A stretch of DNA of 34,208 nt from an uncultured Collinsella sp. (lineage in GTDB: Bacteria > Actinomycetota > Coriobacteriia > Coriobacteriales > Coriobacteriaceae): the NCBI GenBank assembly GCA_902465015.1, contig CABQLK010000020.1:1-34208 (forward strand), read 5' to 3'. Made by a program: the position numbers and the translations under genes. The notes beneath the pieces were generated by a model. That model did no database searches and had not been told where the DNA came from. It saw nothing but the letters and a program-made list of their open reading frames with translations. This document shows positions 1 through 7,370 of the stretch, one piece after another; the first letter of the stretch is position 1; every line of letters starts with the position of its first letter.

Positions 1-341
1 TCACCTGAGAAATCTTTCAGCTTGTTCACAGGTACACCTTGAAACACCTGCTTGAGAAAGTCATCCTGGTCTTCGGCGGCAAATAACGCGAATGTCCGCA
101 GGCAGACTCCAACCTGTGCGCGGAGAAGCTGGGCGACGCAAACAAGATTCCTCGACTCGAGCATGGAGATGAATCCGTCTATCAATCTCATCGCATATTC
201 AGAGGAGGATGCCAGATATAGATCCCATTGGGTAAAGTCGCCGTTCATGAAGGGAATCACTGCATTGCGCTCGGCGACTCTCAAGGCACTCAGGCTTTGT
301 TCTATTTTCTCAGCTTCTTGTTTGAACTGTTCGCTATCCAA
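1..341 (-). CDS. Unknown protein, N-terminal part (gene runs off the window start)
   Basis: The minus strand has an open frame from a TTG at 341 to the window edge, about 113 codons. An in-frame TGA lies a few codons upstream of the TTG, and GGGGG at 346-350 is a plausible but close ribosome binding site. The protein begins MDSEQFKQEAEKIEQ and is helical, with a central stretch (LLRAQVGVCLRTFALF) followed by VNKLKDFSG. This pattern reminds me of helical DUF5677-like proteins seen in accessory islands, but I cannot assign a family. Base composition is more AT-rich than the neighbours, which suggests acquired DNA. The frame is supported by protein-like composition; the start and function are uncertain. 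Confidence 0.55.
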   Translation of the reverse strand, partial: MDSEQFKQEAEKIEQSLSALRVAERNAVIPFMNGDFTQWDLYLASSSEYAMRLIDGFISMLESRNLVCVAQLLRAQVGVCLRTFALFAAEDQDDFLKQVFQGVPVNKLKDFSG

Positions 342-402
342 AATGCCCCCAAATGCCGGCTTCTCAACAAATCAGAAAAAGCAAGAGAGACAGAGATTAG
401 GT

Positions 403-594
403 TCATGCTCCACTGAACCAACGCTTCCAGTCAAGGTACTCCTCCTCGGAGATCTCCCCGGAGTCCCGTCTCTCGCGCCCCTCACGGAACTGTCCATATC
501 AGTGTAGCCAATCCAAGCACAGCCCCACCGCCCGGCCCAGTCGCTCCCGGTCCTGCGTGACCCCGTAAAGGCGGAGGGGCACGGCTGTCGTCAT
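403..594 (-). pseudogene. 63-residue frame interrupted by an in-frame TGA
   Basis: ATG at 594 is preceded by a good site (GAGGAG, seven to ten bases upstream). It reads MTTAVPLRLYGVTQDRER and on to CLDWLH, meets TGA at 499-501 (codon 32), and continues in the same frame as YGQFREGRERRDSGEISEEE to a TGA at 403-405. Both halves have protein-like composition and there is no frame change, so this looks like one small gene with a single nonsense mutation, for example CGA or TGG to TGA. The second half resembles the charged C-terminal ends of small proteins from mobile elements, but I do not recognise the family. A 31-residue protein or recoding are alternatives. Confidence 0.5.
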
Positions 595-756
595 TGCGTT
601 CTTTTCTCCTCGGATGGATTTTGGGTATGCGTCATGGGCCCCCGCGCGGCGCTGAGAGCGAATCGGCACAGGCTTGAGACCAGTTGCGCTGGAGCCGAGG
701 TTCGGGTTTCGTCGGCTTACGCAGCTTGGCGGGCAGAGCGCCCGGGCTCGCTGCGC

Positions 757-1011
757 CTAGGACGCGGCGGGATCCGCGACGTCGGAGGTGTCGATCTCGC
801 CCAGATTGGCGAGCTGGCTGATGAACGGGATACTCTCGTATTCGTCCACCTCGACGCCGCCGAGCACGATGGTGCTGTCGCGCGTGTCGATTTGGGTTGT
901 GAACACGGCCGGGTCGAAACCCGAGGCGATAAAGCCAATGCCCGCGAGGACAACGCCCGCGGCAACGAGCCCGCCCGCCACGGCGAGGTAGATCTTCTTC
1001 GCGCTGGTCAT
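757..1011 (-). CDS. Small single-span membrane protein of the PadR-DUF1700 operon
   Basis: The 84-residue protein starts at ATG 1011 with AAAGGAG eight bases upstream; a GTG three codons earlier overlaps that site and was rejected. It has a short basic N-terminus (MTSAKKIY), one hydrophobic segment at about residues 8-32 rich in Gly, Ala and Val, and an acidic tail. It follows the DUF1700 gene with its ribosome site over the previous stop, so it is in the same operon. In many PadR-DUF1700 operons the third gene is a larger DUF4097 putative adhesin with the same kind of N-terminal anchor. This protein may be a reduced version with the beta-structured domain missing; that is inference. Confidence 0.7.
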   Translation of the reverse strand: MTSAKKIYLAVAGGLVAAGVVLAGIGFIASGFDPAVFTTQIDTRDSTIVLGGVEVDEYESIPFISQLANLGEIDTSDVADPAAS

Positions 1012-1026
1012 GGTACTCACTCCTTT

Positions 1027-1650
1027 CTACGCCGCGAGATACGCGGCAGCGCCGCCCTTCTCGCCCTTACCCTTCCAGAAGGGCGAGGCGGCCTTCCTCG
1101 CCCAGAGCGCCGAGAGGCGCGCAATTTGTTTTGAGGCGGCCCAAGCGCCAGCACCAACGAAGAGCGCCACGCCGACGAGGCCGAGCCCCACGCCCGCCGA
1201 GGCGAGGACGTACGGGAAGTGGCCGATGGTGACGCCGCTTACGGCAAGCAGGAGCCCAACTACGCCCGCGCCCCCGAGTGCCGCCGCGACGATCCACACG
1301 CAGAGCGCCAGCACCCAGATGCAGATATAGACCGTGACGGCCACGGCGGCGAAGGCGGCGAGCAGCGGCACCCACACTGGGGAGCCCACGATGGTCAGCA
1401 CCCACAGCAGCGCGGTGCTGCGCCGGCGCGTCCTCGCGATCGCGCGCGGCACGGCGGGCAGGTCGTCGAGCGTGGCCTCCGCCACCTCGCCGGGCGCGCC
1501 CATGGCGGCCACGGCCTCCTCCTCGCTCATACCGTCCTCCATGCGGTCGGCGATGGCCTCCGCGTAGAACGCCTTGGTCTCCTCCACCTGCTCGGCCGGC
1601 AGGCAGGCGAGCAGCTCGCCCAACCGGCCCAGAAACTCATCGCGCGTCAT
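1027..1650 (-). CDS. DUF1700 (HAAS-type) membrane protein
   Basis: The 207-residue protein has ATG at 1650 with GAGGGGG six bases upstream. Residues 1-70 form the typical DUF1700 domain: MTRDEFLGRLGELLACLP, then a helical acidic region with EEAVAAMGAPGEVAE. The rest is a membrane region of several hydrophobic segments (about residues 75-185), with a basic C-terminus. Its start overlaps the end of the upstream padR gene by 14 bases, so translation is probably coupled. Genes of this family are routinely paired with PadR repressors and seem to act in envelope or stress responses; the molecular role is not known. Confidence 0.85.
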   Translation of the reverse strand: MTRDEFLGRLGELLACLPAEQVEETKAFYAEAIADRMEDGMSEEEAVAAMGAPGEVAEATLDDLPAVPRAIARTRRRSTALLWVLTIVGSPVWVPLLAAFAAVAVTVYICIWVLALCVWIVAAALGGAGVVGLLLAVSGVTIGHFPYVLASAGVGLGLVGVALFVGAGAWAASKQIARLSALWARKAASPFWKGKGEKGGAAAYLAA

Positions 1651-1957
1651 GGTGCGCCCCCTCAACGTATGCGTAAATCTCCCGTACGGACGGCCACTCG
1701 GCCAGGAACTCCTCGATGCGCGCACGCCCATCGTCCGTGATGCGGTAGTACCGGCGCAGCCGCCCGTTGTGCTCGGCGGAGCGCGCCGTGATGCACCCGG
1801 CCTTCTCCAGGCGCTTGAGCAGCGGGTAGAGCGTCGACTCCGTGAGCCCCATGCTCGACGGCACGTCCTTCACGATCTGGTAGCCGTAGGACTCCTCGCC
1901 GGAAATGGCCGCGAGCACGCAAGCCTCCAGGAAGCCGCGCTTCATCTGGGCCTCCAT
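1637..1957 (-). CDS. PadR-family transcriptional regulator
   Basis: The 106-residue protein is the usual length for the short PadR group. ATG at 1957 has AGGAGG seven bases upstream. The winged helix is clear: KRGFLEACVLAAISGEESYG at the start, then TESTLYPLLKRLEKAG as recognition helix and RRYYRITDDGR as wing. The C-terminal helix normally makes the dimer. It heads the operon with DUF1700 and the small membrane protein. PadR proteins mostly repress their own operon and release DNA on binding a ligand such as a phenolic or a drug; the ligand here cannot be read from sequence. Confidence 0.92.
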   Translation of the reverse strand: MEAQMKRGFLEACVLAAISGEESYGYQIVKDVPSSMGLTESTLYPLLKRLEKAGCITARSAEHNGRLRRYYRITDDGRARIEEFLAEWPSVREIYAYVEGAHHDAR

Positions 1958-1985
1958 CCGCACACCTCCTCTCGTCATATACTGT

Positions 1986-2008
1986 GCTATACAAACTATA
2001 CGATGCAA
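1986..2008 (-). promoter_or_regulatory. Possible padR promoter/operator region
   Basis: On the minus strand, TTGCAT (2008-2003) is followed by the direct repeat GTATAGTTTGTATAG (2001-1987), 30 bases upstream of the padR start. The repeated GTATAG and AT-rich composition stand out in a GC-rich region and would suit autoregulation by PadR. The -10 box is not well defined, so this is only a candidate. Confidence 0.3.
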
Positions 2009-2105
2009 GGTATTAGGCGTCAACTACCATCGTGAAGATTCTCCGGTCCCCGCGCGCGGTCGTGGGTGACCGCCCGTCCCGAGCGGAAGCCACAGGCGGC
2101 AACGC

Positions 2106-2521
2106 GACCTGAAAGACACCGCATGGTTTAGCAAAATCGATGCCTCCCGCGGGGCGGTGTTCTTTGCCTCCGGGGTGTTCTATTACTTTCTGACCCAGCA
2201 GGTCCGGGAACTGGTGCGGGGGATGGCGGACGCTTTCCCCGGCGGCGTGCTGGTCTTTGATGCTGCCAATCGGACGGCGGTAAAGATGATCGCAAAAACA
2301 TGGCTTAAGACTGCAAAAATCAAGGATGTGGGGCATATTTTGCGGTTTCGGATGCCGCCAAGAAAATCGGCACGTGGGACAGCCGTCTGCAGGTCACAAG
2401 TCGCGGCTATATGCTGGGTTACAACGATTTGAGAGACCCTTCTGTCAGCGGCTTTTTCCGGTTTCTCGCAAGGGTCGGTGACAACGGGATGAAAATGCAG
2501 ATCGTGAAAATAAGATTTTGA
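2106..2521 (+). pseudogene. Decayed SAM-dependent O-methyltransferase (Ppm1/TcmP-like), C-terminal part
   Basis: From 2106 the plus strand reads DLKDTAWFSKIDASRGAVFF, then ASGVFYYFLTQQVREL and GGVLVFDAANRTAVKM, and reaches KDVG at 2330. At the GGGG run 2330-2333 the frame must shift by one base to continue as AYFAVSDAAKKIG, SRGYMLGYNDLRDPSVSGFF and MKMQIVKIRF, ending at TGA 2519-2521. These blocks match the C-terminal half of class I methyltransferases of the leucine carboxyl/TcmP type. The N-terminal SAM-binding half is missing and the sequence upstream of 2106 is also out of frame. One missing G in the homopolymer explains the frameshift. No start codon or promoter was found. Confidence 0.75.
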
Positions 2522-2538
2522 GAGGCAAAAATGCAAAA

Positions 2539-2587
2539 GACGAGCGCTTCTTGCCGCCCAATTGGCAAGAAGCGCTTGTCTTTTCTT
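2539..2587. terminator. Strong bidirectional terminator
   Basis: A 17-bp stem (2539-2555 with 2564-2580, one G-T pair) with an 8-base loop is followed by TTTTCTT on the plus strand. On the minus strand it is followed by a U-rich run complementary to 2524-2538. It would end the minus-strand ROK/GH172/PTS operon and any reading from the plus strand. Confidence 0.85.
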
Positions 2588-2616
2588 AACGCGTTGTATG
2601 GCGGAGAGAGCGCAAG

Positions 2617-3501
2617 TTACGCGAGCGCCCTTCTTGCCAGCTCGGCCGCGCCGAGGATTCCTTGGTCGCCGCCGCAGCCTGGGGCGCAGATGTAGCTCTC
2701 CATGTCCTTAAGCTCGGCGGTCTGGATGTAGCCACCCAGATATTCGAGGGTCTTCTTGCGGACGATGCCGTAGAGCTGCTCCTGGTGCATCACGCCGCCG
2801 CCGAGGACGATGCGGCGAGGCGAGTACATGAGCACGAGGTTCGCGCACATCTGCCCCAGATAATCCCCCTCGAGCGCCCACACCTCATCGTTGTCCGCGA
2901 GCTCGGCCGCGGGCTTTCCCCAGCGCGCGGCGATGGCGGGGCCGGAGGCGAGGCCCTCGAGACAGCCCGCGTGGCTCGGGCAGACGCAGCGTCCCTCCTC
3001 GGTGGGACGGGTCCTTACCAGCATGTGGCCGGCCTCGGGGTGCAGCATGCCGTGAAGGAGCCTGCCCGCGCACATGACGCCCGCGCCCACGCCGGTGCCG
3101 ATGGTCACGTAGACGGCGTCCTCGAGCCCCTTACAGCAGCCGAAGACCACTTCGCCGAGGCAGGCAACGTTCACGTCCGTGTCGTAGGCCACCGGAATCC
3201 CGAGGGCGTCGGCGAACGCGGCGCGAAAACCATAGCCTCGCCACGCGAGCTTGGGCGTCTGGAGGATGGAGCCGTAGCGCTCGTCGTCGGGGTCGACGCA
3301 GGTCGGGCCGAAGGCGCCGATACCCAACGCGTCCACATCGCGGGCGGTGAACCACTCGATCATCTGCGGGACGGTCTCGGCGGGCGTAAGCGTCGGGGTC
3401 TCCATACGGTCGAGGACCTCGCCGTCGCCGGACACCACGGCACAGACCATCTTGGTCCCGCCAGCCTCGAGGGCGCCGAGCCTCATTTGCCTTTCGCTCA
3501 T
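2617..3501 (-). CDS. ROK-family sugar kinase, fructokinase-like
   Basis: The 294-residue protein has ATG at 3501 with AAGGAGG five bases upstream. It has the ROK ATP loop (GALEAGGTK, residues 9-16), the DTDVN motif (107-111) with Asp109 as likely catalytic base, and GTGVGAG at 135-141. A zinc site HPEAGH...CPSHAGCLEGLASG is formed by His159, Cys174, His177 and Cys180. The C-x2-H-x2-C form with CLEGLASGPAI is the version I associate with ROK fructokinases (Bacillus YdhR/GmuE type) rather than glucokinases. It is the last gene of the PTS-GH172 operon, so it probably phosphorylates the free hexose released by the glycosidase; fructose is the best guess. Mannose or N-acylmannosamine are alternatives. 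Confidence 0.85.
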   Translation of the reverse strand: MSERQMRLGALEAGGTKMVCAVVSGDGEVLDRMETPTLTPAETVPQMIEWFTARDVDALGIGAFGPTCVDPDDERYGSILQTPKLAWRGYGFRAAFADALGIPVAYDTDVNVACLGEVVFGCCKGLEDAVYVTIGTGVGAGVMCAGRLLHGMLHPEAGHMLVRTRPTEEGRCVCPSHAGCLEGLASGPAIAARWGKPAAELADNDEVWALEGDYLGQMCANLVLMYSPRRIVLGGGVMHQEQLYGIVRKKTLEYLGGYIQTAELKDMESYICAPGCGGDQGILGAAELARRALA

Positions 3502-3518
3502 GTGATCCTCCTTACAAA

Positions 3519-3553
3519 GGGACGCCCGCAGTCATGGTCAACCGCGGGCGCCC
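3519..3553 (-). repeat. Hairpin between the GH172 and kinase genes
   Basis: GGGCGCCCGC on the minus strand pairs with GCGGGCGTCCC (one bulged base) around a 14-base loop. No U-run follows; the next bases lead into the ribosome site of the kinase gene. It may be an RNA-processing or stability element setting kinase expression relative to the upstream genes, rather than a terminator. Confidence 0.5.
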
Positions 3554-3580
3554 ATAACGTTGGCTTGTTTCGAGGCGACC

Positions 3581-4705
3581 CTACCTGGGCACGCGGTCCT
3601 GCCTTGCGGCAAACGGGGCGAGCACGGCGTGCGGCTCGCTTTGGTACCAGTAGGCGACGGTGGAGATGTCGTCCTCGCGCTCGTAGAGCTTGATGTCGTC
3701 GTTGCCGAGGTCCTGGAACGTCACGCGCAGGTCCTCCTTGAACGAGATCGGGTCGGGAAGGTGCCACCTGTAGAGGCCGTGCCTGGGCAACGCGTCGTCG
3801 TTGGTCGCGAGCATCGGGTTCGGGTTCGGCTTGCCCGCGCTGAAGCGGTCGCGCGTGGCGTCGCGCGTCGAGCGGTACGGGTAGCCGGCGAACAGCGTGT
3901 TGAAGCACTGCGCCTCGGGCAGCGCGTGGGGCGGCCTGTCGAGGAAGGCCCAGGCACCGCCGAAGTAGTCCTCGGCTCCCGTCGAGGTGACCGTGGGGAA
4001 CTCCTCGTCGCCGTCGAGGAAGAACTTCATCTCGCCCTCGCCCCACCAATAGCGCTCCAGGGCGCACAGGGCCATGTAGGTGCCGACGTAGTAGCCCTTA
4101 CCGCGCACGCCGTCGAGCACGGTGTAGTCGACGCCCCTGCGGGTGCTGCGCTCGCGGTTAAAACGGGCGTGGAAGTACATGGCGTCGTCCGGCACGTCGG
4201 TGAGCGCGTAGTTGAACGTGTAGAAGATGTACTTAATGAACCCGGGGTGCTCGCTCGTAAGCGTGACCTTGGCGTGCTTCCTGAAGGGCATCTCGAAGTA
4301 GCAGTTCATGCCGCCCGTCGGGTTCACGCAGATGGGCATCGAGTTGACGATGGCGCGCTCACCGAAGCCGTTGCAGAAGAAGTCGCCGACAGGGCACTCG
4401 ACCGAGGGGGTCTCCTCGTCGTCCCAGTAGAAGCGCAGCACGAGGTCACGCATGACGAAGCTGCCGGCGGCGGTCTTGTCGGGGACGGTCATCCAGATGT
4501 GGCGGATGATGCCGGGGCCCTCGATGTCCGCGAGCGTGATGGTCTCGCCGGACTCAAGGGGCACGCAGCACGAGCCCTTGCGGCCGACGCCGAGGTGGCT
4601 GGCCGACATGGCGGCACGGCCCTTCTCGCCCGTGATGTTCTCGGGGGTGATGGCGCGGCTTTCCTCACCGCCGTGCATCCACACGTCCTTAAGGAACTCT
4701 CTCAT
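3581..4705 (-). CDS. DUF2961 / GH172-family glycoside hydrolase, cytoplasmic
   Basis: The 374-residue protein has ATG at 4705 with AGGAGG six bases upstream. It has the DUF2961 blocks GPGIIRHIWMTVPD (63-76), a beta-jelly-roll core, WWGEGEMKFFLDGDEEFPT (220-238) and STGAEDYFGGAW (241-252). DUF2961 is now glycoside hydrolase family 172. Characterised members act on alpha-D-fructofuranosides (difructose dianhydride I) or on D-arabinofuranosides. By analogy, Glu223 in GEG is the likely nucleophile and Glu245 in GAEDY the acid/base. There is no signal peptide. It sits between a complete mannose-family PTS and a fructokinase-like kinase, so its natural substrate is probably a PTS-imported, perhaps phosphorylated, fructose-containing sugar. 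The family is clear; the substrate is inference. Confidence 0.85.
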   Translation of the reverse strand: MREFLKDVWMHGGEESRAITPENITGEKGRAAMSASHLGVGRKGSCCVPLESGETITLADIEGPGIIRHIWMTVPDKTAAGSFVMRDLVLRFYWDDEETPSVECPVGDFFCNGFGERAIVNSMPICVNPTGGMNCYFEMPFRKHAKVTLTSEHPGFIKYIFYTFNYALTDVPDDAMYFHARFNRERSTRRGVDYTVLDGVRGKGYYVGTYMALCALERYWWGEGEMKFFLDGDEEFPTVTSTGAEDYFGGAWAFLDRPPHALPEAQCFNTLFAGYPYRSTRDATRDRFSAGKPNPNPMLATNDDALPRHGLYRWHLPDPISFKEDLRVTFQDLGNDDIKLYEREDDISTVAYWYQSEPHAVLAPFAARQDRVPR

Positions 4706-4717
4706 CGTCGACCTCCT

Positions 4718-5116
4718 CTATTCGTCGTCTTCGCACTCGGCGGAACTGGCACCGTTCACGTAGATGATCTGCTGGCGCGCCTCGTTGACGAGAGCGTCGA
4801 AGTCGAGTTTCTCGTCGGGGCGCGCGAGCGCGACCGTCATGGCGAGCGGGAGGTTGACACCCGCGATCACGTGGATCCGGTCGGAGGCGAAGCGGGAAAA
4901 GCGCTGGTTCACGCTGCCGCCGTACGCGTCGGTGAGGACGACGACCTCGTCAGTGCCCGAAAGAGCCGCCTCGACCGCCGCGTCGAGCCCCTCGCCGTTG
5001 TCGTTCACGTAGGCGCACACGGCGTTGACGGCGTCGCTCTTACCCGTAAGGAACTCGAGGGTGTCCTTGAAGCCCTGGGCGAGAAGGGAATGGCTCGCCA
5101 CAACTATCTTTCTCAT
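4718..5116 (-). CDS. PTS mannose-family EIIA component
   Basis: The 132-residue protein begins MRKIVVASHSLLAQGFKDTL, the EIIA-Man fold with the phosphorylated histidine at His9. The middle has VVVLTDAYGGSVNQ, and ends with an acidic tail. EIIA takes phosphate from HPr and passes it to EIIB. The start at 5116 has only a weak upstream GGTGA. It lies 26 bases after the EIID gene and 12 bases before the GH172 gene, all in one operon. In this operon EIIA is a separate protein rather than fused to EIIB as in E. coli ManX, and it comes last among the PTS genes. Confidence 0.92.
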   Translation of the reverse strand: MRKIVVASHSLLAQGFKDTLEFLTGKSDAVNAVCAYVNDNGEGLDAAVEAALSGTDEVVVLTDAYGGSVNQRFSRFASDRIHVIAGVNLPLAMTVALARPDEKLDFDALVNEARQQIIYVNGASSAECEDDE

Positions 5117-5142
5117 TGATTCACCAATCTCTTGGGTCGAAG

Positions 5143-5976
5143 CTAGGCGAGGATGCCGGCGGCGGAGGCGACCATCGCGAGGACAATCACCACGAGGATG
5201 AGGGCCGTCATGCTCGCGTTCTTCTTGGTAAGAAGGTAATACGCGCTTCCCGTGATGGCGGCGGGGATCATGGCAGGCAGGATCTTGTCGAGCAGCGGCT
5301 GAATCTCCATCGAGACGTCGCCGAAGCTGAAGCTAATCGGGCAGGTGACGCCGATGACCGAGGCGATGAGGCAGCCGACCACGGTGAGGCCGAGCACGGA
5401 GGCGGCGGCAGTGAGATTGGGAAGCTTCTCGCTGAAGTCGGTGACGAGCTTCACGCCCTGCTTGTAGCCGAACTCGAGGGCGTGCATGCGGACCCAGAAG
5501 ATGGCCAGGATGAGCGCGAACCAGATGCCGGCTCCCACGGGGTTGCCCTCGATGGCCATGTAGGCGGCGATGGAGCCCATGATGGTCGGGATCATGGTCA
5601 TGAGCAGGGAGTCGCCGACGCCGGCGAGCGGTCCCATGGTGCCGATCTTCAGGTCTTGGACGGCGTCCGCCGCCGCTAGGCCGTCGCGTTCCTCCATGGC
5701 CACGCAGGCGCCAAGGATGATCGCGGCGAGCCAAGGCTGGGTGTTGTAGTAGCGGAAGTGGTTGTTGAGCGCTTGCTTATAGTCCTCGTCGTTCGTGTAG
5801 ATCTTCCTCAGGACCGGCGAGAGGGCGTAGGCGACTGAGGCGCCCTGCTGGGTCTGGTAGTTGAAGGTGCACACGCTCATGAGCCAGCGCCAGTTCGCGT
5901 TGCGCAGGTCCTTCTTGGTGACCTTGTAGCCGGAGGGCTTGCCCTCGGCGACGGCGGTGATGTTCTCGTTTTCCAT
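5143..5976 (-). CDS. PTS mannose-family EIID component
   Basis: The 277-residue membrane protein has typical EIID blocks: an N-terminal TKKDLRNANWRWLMSV, FNYQTQQGASVAYAL, a hydrophilic domain, then KIGTMGPLAGVGDSL at about residues 111-125. Several membrane segments and a hydrophobic C-terminus follow. With EIIC it forms the sugar channel. ATG 5976 is two bases after the EIIC stop, with its ribosome site inside the end of EIIC, so the two are translationally coupled. Length is normal for the family. Family members move mannose, glucose, fructose, sorbose or amino sugars, so specificity is not given by the family alone. Confidence 0.93.
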   Translation of the reverse strand: MENENITAVAEGKPSGYKVTKKDLRNANWRWLMSVCTFNYQTQQGASVAYALSPVLRKIYTNDEDYKQALNNHFRYYNTQPWLAAIILGACVAMEERDGLAAADAVQDLKIGTMGPLAGVGDSLLMTMIPTIMGSIAAYMAIEGNPVGAGIWFALILAIFWVRMHALEFGYKQGVKLVTDFSEKLPNLTAAASVLGLTVVGCLIASVIGVTCPISFSFGDVSMEIQPLLDKILPAMIPAAITGSAYYLLTKKNASMTALILVVIVLAMVASAAGILA

Positions 5977-5978
5977 GG

Positions 5979-6764
5979 TTACTCATCCTCTCCGATGAAG
6001 GCGTCTGCGGAAGCGTGGGCGGCGAGCTCGGTGTCCCTCTCGGCACGCTGGTAGAACGCGATCGCGAGGGCAACGCCGACGATGGCGGCGCCGATGATGG
6101 GCACGTTCAGGAAGGCCGAGAGGAAGAAGCCGGCGAGCAGGTACTGGAAGTACTTGCCAGTGGGCATGTAACGCAGCAGCATCGCGATGCCGACGGCCGG
6201 GAGCATCTTGCCGGCGAGGGTGAGGCCGGAAAGGAACCACTGGGGCATAACCTCGAGGAGCCAGTTGACGGCGGGCTGGCCGAGGGTCACGGAGACAAAG
6301 ACGGGCAGGGCGGCGCACAGGCCGAAGAGCACGGGGCAGACCCACAGGATGGCGTTCATCTGCTTGAACTTGCCCTCGTCGCAGAACTTCTGGGACTTCT
6401 CGACGACGAAGCCGTTGAGGATCTTGACGATGACGTCGAGCTGGATGCCGAGCATGCCGACCGGCAGGCCGATGGCGAGGCCCGTGTCCGCGCCCAGGGT
6501 CACGCCGTAGGCGGTGGCGATGATGGCCATCGTGCCGTAGTCGGGAATCGACGAGCCGCCGAAGCCCGCGACGCCGAGCTGCATGAGCTGGATGGTGCCG
6601 CCGATGACGAGGCCGGTCTGCCAGTCGCCCATGACGACGCCGGTGATAAGGCCCCAGAAGACGGCATAGTTGACGAAGATCATCGGGATGCCGTAGTAGT
6701 CCACGTGCTTGATGAAGGCCAGCAGGGTCAAAAGGACGACCTGCAGGATAGTGAAGTTGACCAT
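5979..6764 (-). CDS. PTS mannose-family EIIC component
   Basis: The 261-residue protein is almost entirely hydrophobic. It begins MVNFTILQVVLLTLLAF and carries the family blocks GGTIQLMQLGVAGFGG and IPDYGTMAIIATAYG. ATG 6764 has AAGGAGG three to four bases upstream, and the gene follows EIIB by nine bases. EIIC and EIID together form the membrane part of the transporter. The C-terminus is charged and cytoplasmic. No disruption is seen, so the permease should be functional. Confidence 0.93.
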   Translation of the reverse strand: MVNFTILQVVLLTLLAFIKHVDYYGIPMIFVNYAVFWGLITGVVMGDWQTGLVIGGTIQLMQLGVAGFGGSSIPDYGTMAIIATAYGVTLGADTGLAIGLPVGMLGIQLDVIVKILNGFVVEKSQKFCDEGKFKQMNAILWVCPVLFGLCAALPVFVSVTLGQPAVNWLLEVMPQWFLSGLTLAGKMLPAVGIAMLLRYMPTGKYFQYLLAGFFLSAFLNVPIIGAAIVGVALAIAFYQRAERDTELAAHASADAFIGEDE

Positions 6765-6773
6765 GATCCCTCC

Positions 6774-7247
6774 TTAGATGAGGTCGGCGACGGAGACGGG
6801 CTTGTCGGCGGGCACGAACTGTGCCGTCACCTTGACGCCGCGAGCGATGAGCGCCTTGTAGCTCTGGACGTTCTCGGCGGAGGCATAGGCGCGCTGGGTG
6901 AGCTGGACGCCGTCCTCCTTGACAAGAGAGCCGCCGACGATCAGCGACGGGAGCTCGATGCCCGACTCGACCAGGTGAAGGATCGTCTCGGGCTCCTTGG
7001 CGATGACAAAGACCTTCTCGCGGTTGTACTTGCCCGCCGCGAAGTTCTTGAGCGCGGTCTCCTCGGAGATGATCGAGACGGCCATGCCCGCGGGGCGCGC
7101 CATCCTCATGGTGGACTTCAGGACCTCGTCGCCGGCGACCTTGTCGTCGATGACCATGACTCGGGTCGCGCCCGACACCGGGGCCCACTGCGTCACGATG
7201 ATGCCGTGAAGCAGGCGATTGTCGATTCGTGCCATAACAACACTCAT
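6774..7247 (-). CDS. PTS mannose/sorbose-family EIIB component
   Basis: The 157-residue protein has ATG at 7247 with AGGAG about six bases upstream; an upstream in-frame start lacks a site. The family signature ARIDNRLLHGIIVTQW (residues 6-21) holds the phosphorylated His14. Later blocks VMVIDDKVAGDE and LIVGGSLVKEDG are typical. EIIB passes phosphate from EIIA to the incoming sugar. It is the first gene of the operon EIIB-EIIC-EIID-EIIA-GH172-kinase. The regulator gene ends 123 bases upstream on the same strand, so the operon may start at its own promoter in that gap. Confidence 0.93.
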   Translation of the reverse strand: MSVVMARIDNRLLHGIIVTQWAPVSGATRVMVIDDKVAGDEVLKSTMRMARPAGMAVSIISEETALKNFAAGKYNREKVFVIAKEPETILHLVESGIELPSLIVGGSLVKEDGVQLTQRAYASAENVQSYKALIARGVKVTAQFVPADKPVSVADLI

Positions 7248-7370
7248 GTTTGCTCCTATCAAATGAAGTTTTACGTTCGGTACTGCCTCGGCGCTATCCG
7301 GATTCGCGTCGGGCAAGGGGTTATCGGATTATTGAGGACGCGCGGTCAGCTTGCGGCGGCGCGGGGAAGG
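7248..7370 (-). other. Gap between regulator and PTS operon; no clear promoter
   Basis: This gap should hold the PTS operon promoter. I see no -24/-12 (GG-N10-GC) promoter and no good -35/-10 pair. A short dyad with core ATCCGGAT lies at 291-307 within block 7201 (7291-7307) and may be a regulator site or weak hairpin. Confidence 0.35.

Noticed and set aside
499..501. Selenocysteine at the in-frame TGA
   Set aside because: No selenoprotein family resemblance, no redox partner residue and no clear SECIS-like hairpin after the TGA.
52..507. Plus-strand frame at the window start
   Set aside because: The minus strand has the protein-like frames here, with ribosome sites; the plus frame has none and a Ser/Arg-rich random look.
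7248..7370. Sigma-54 promoter for the PTS operon
   Set aside because: No TGGCAC-N5-TTGC-like sequence with GG and GC ten bases apart was seen.
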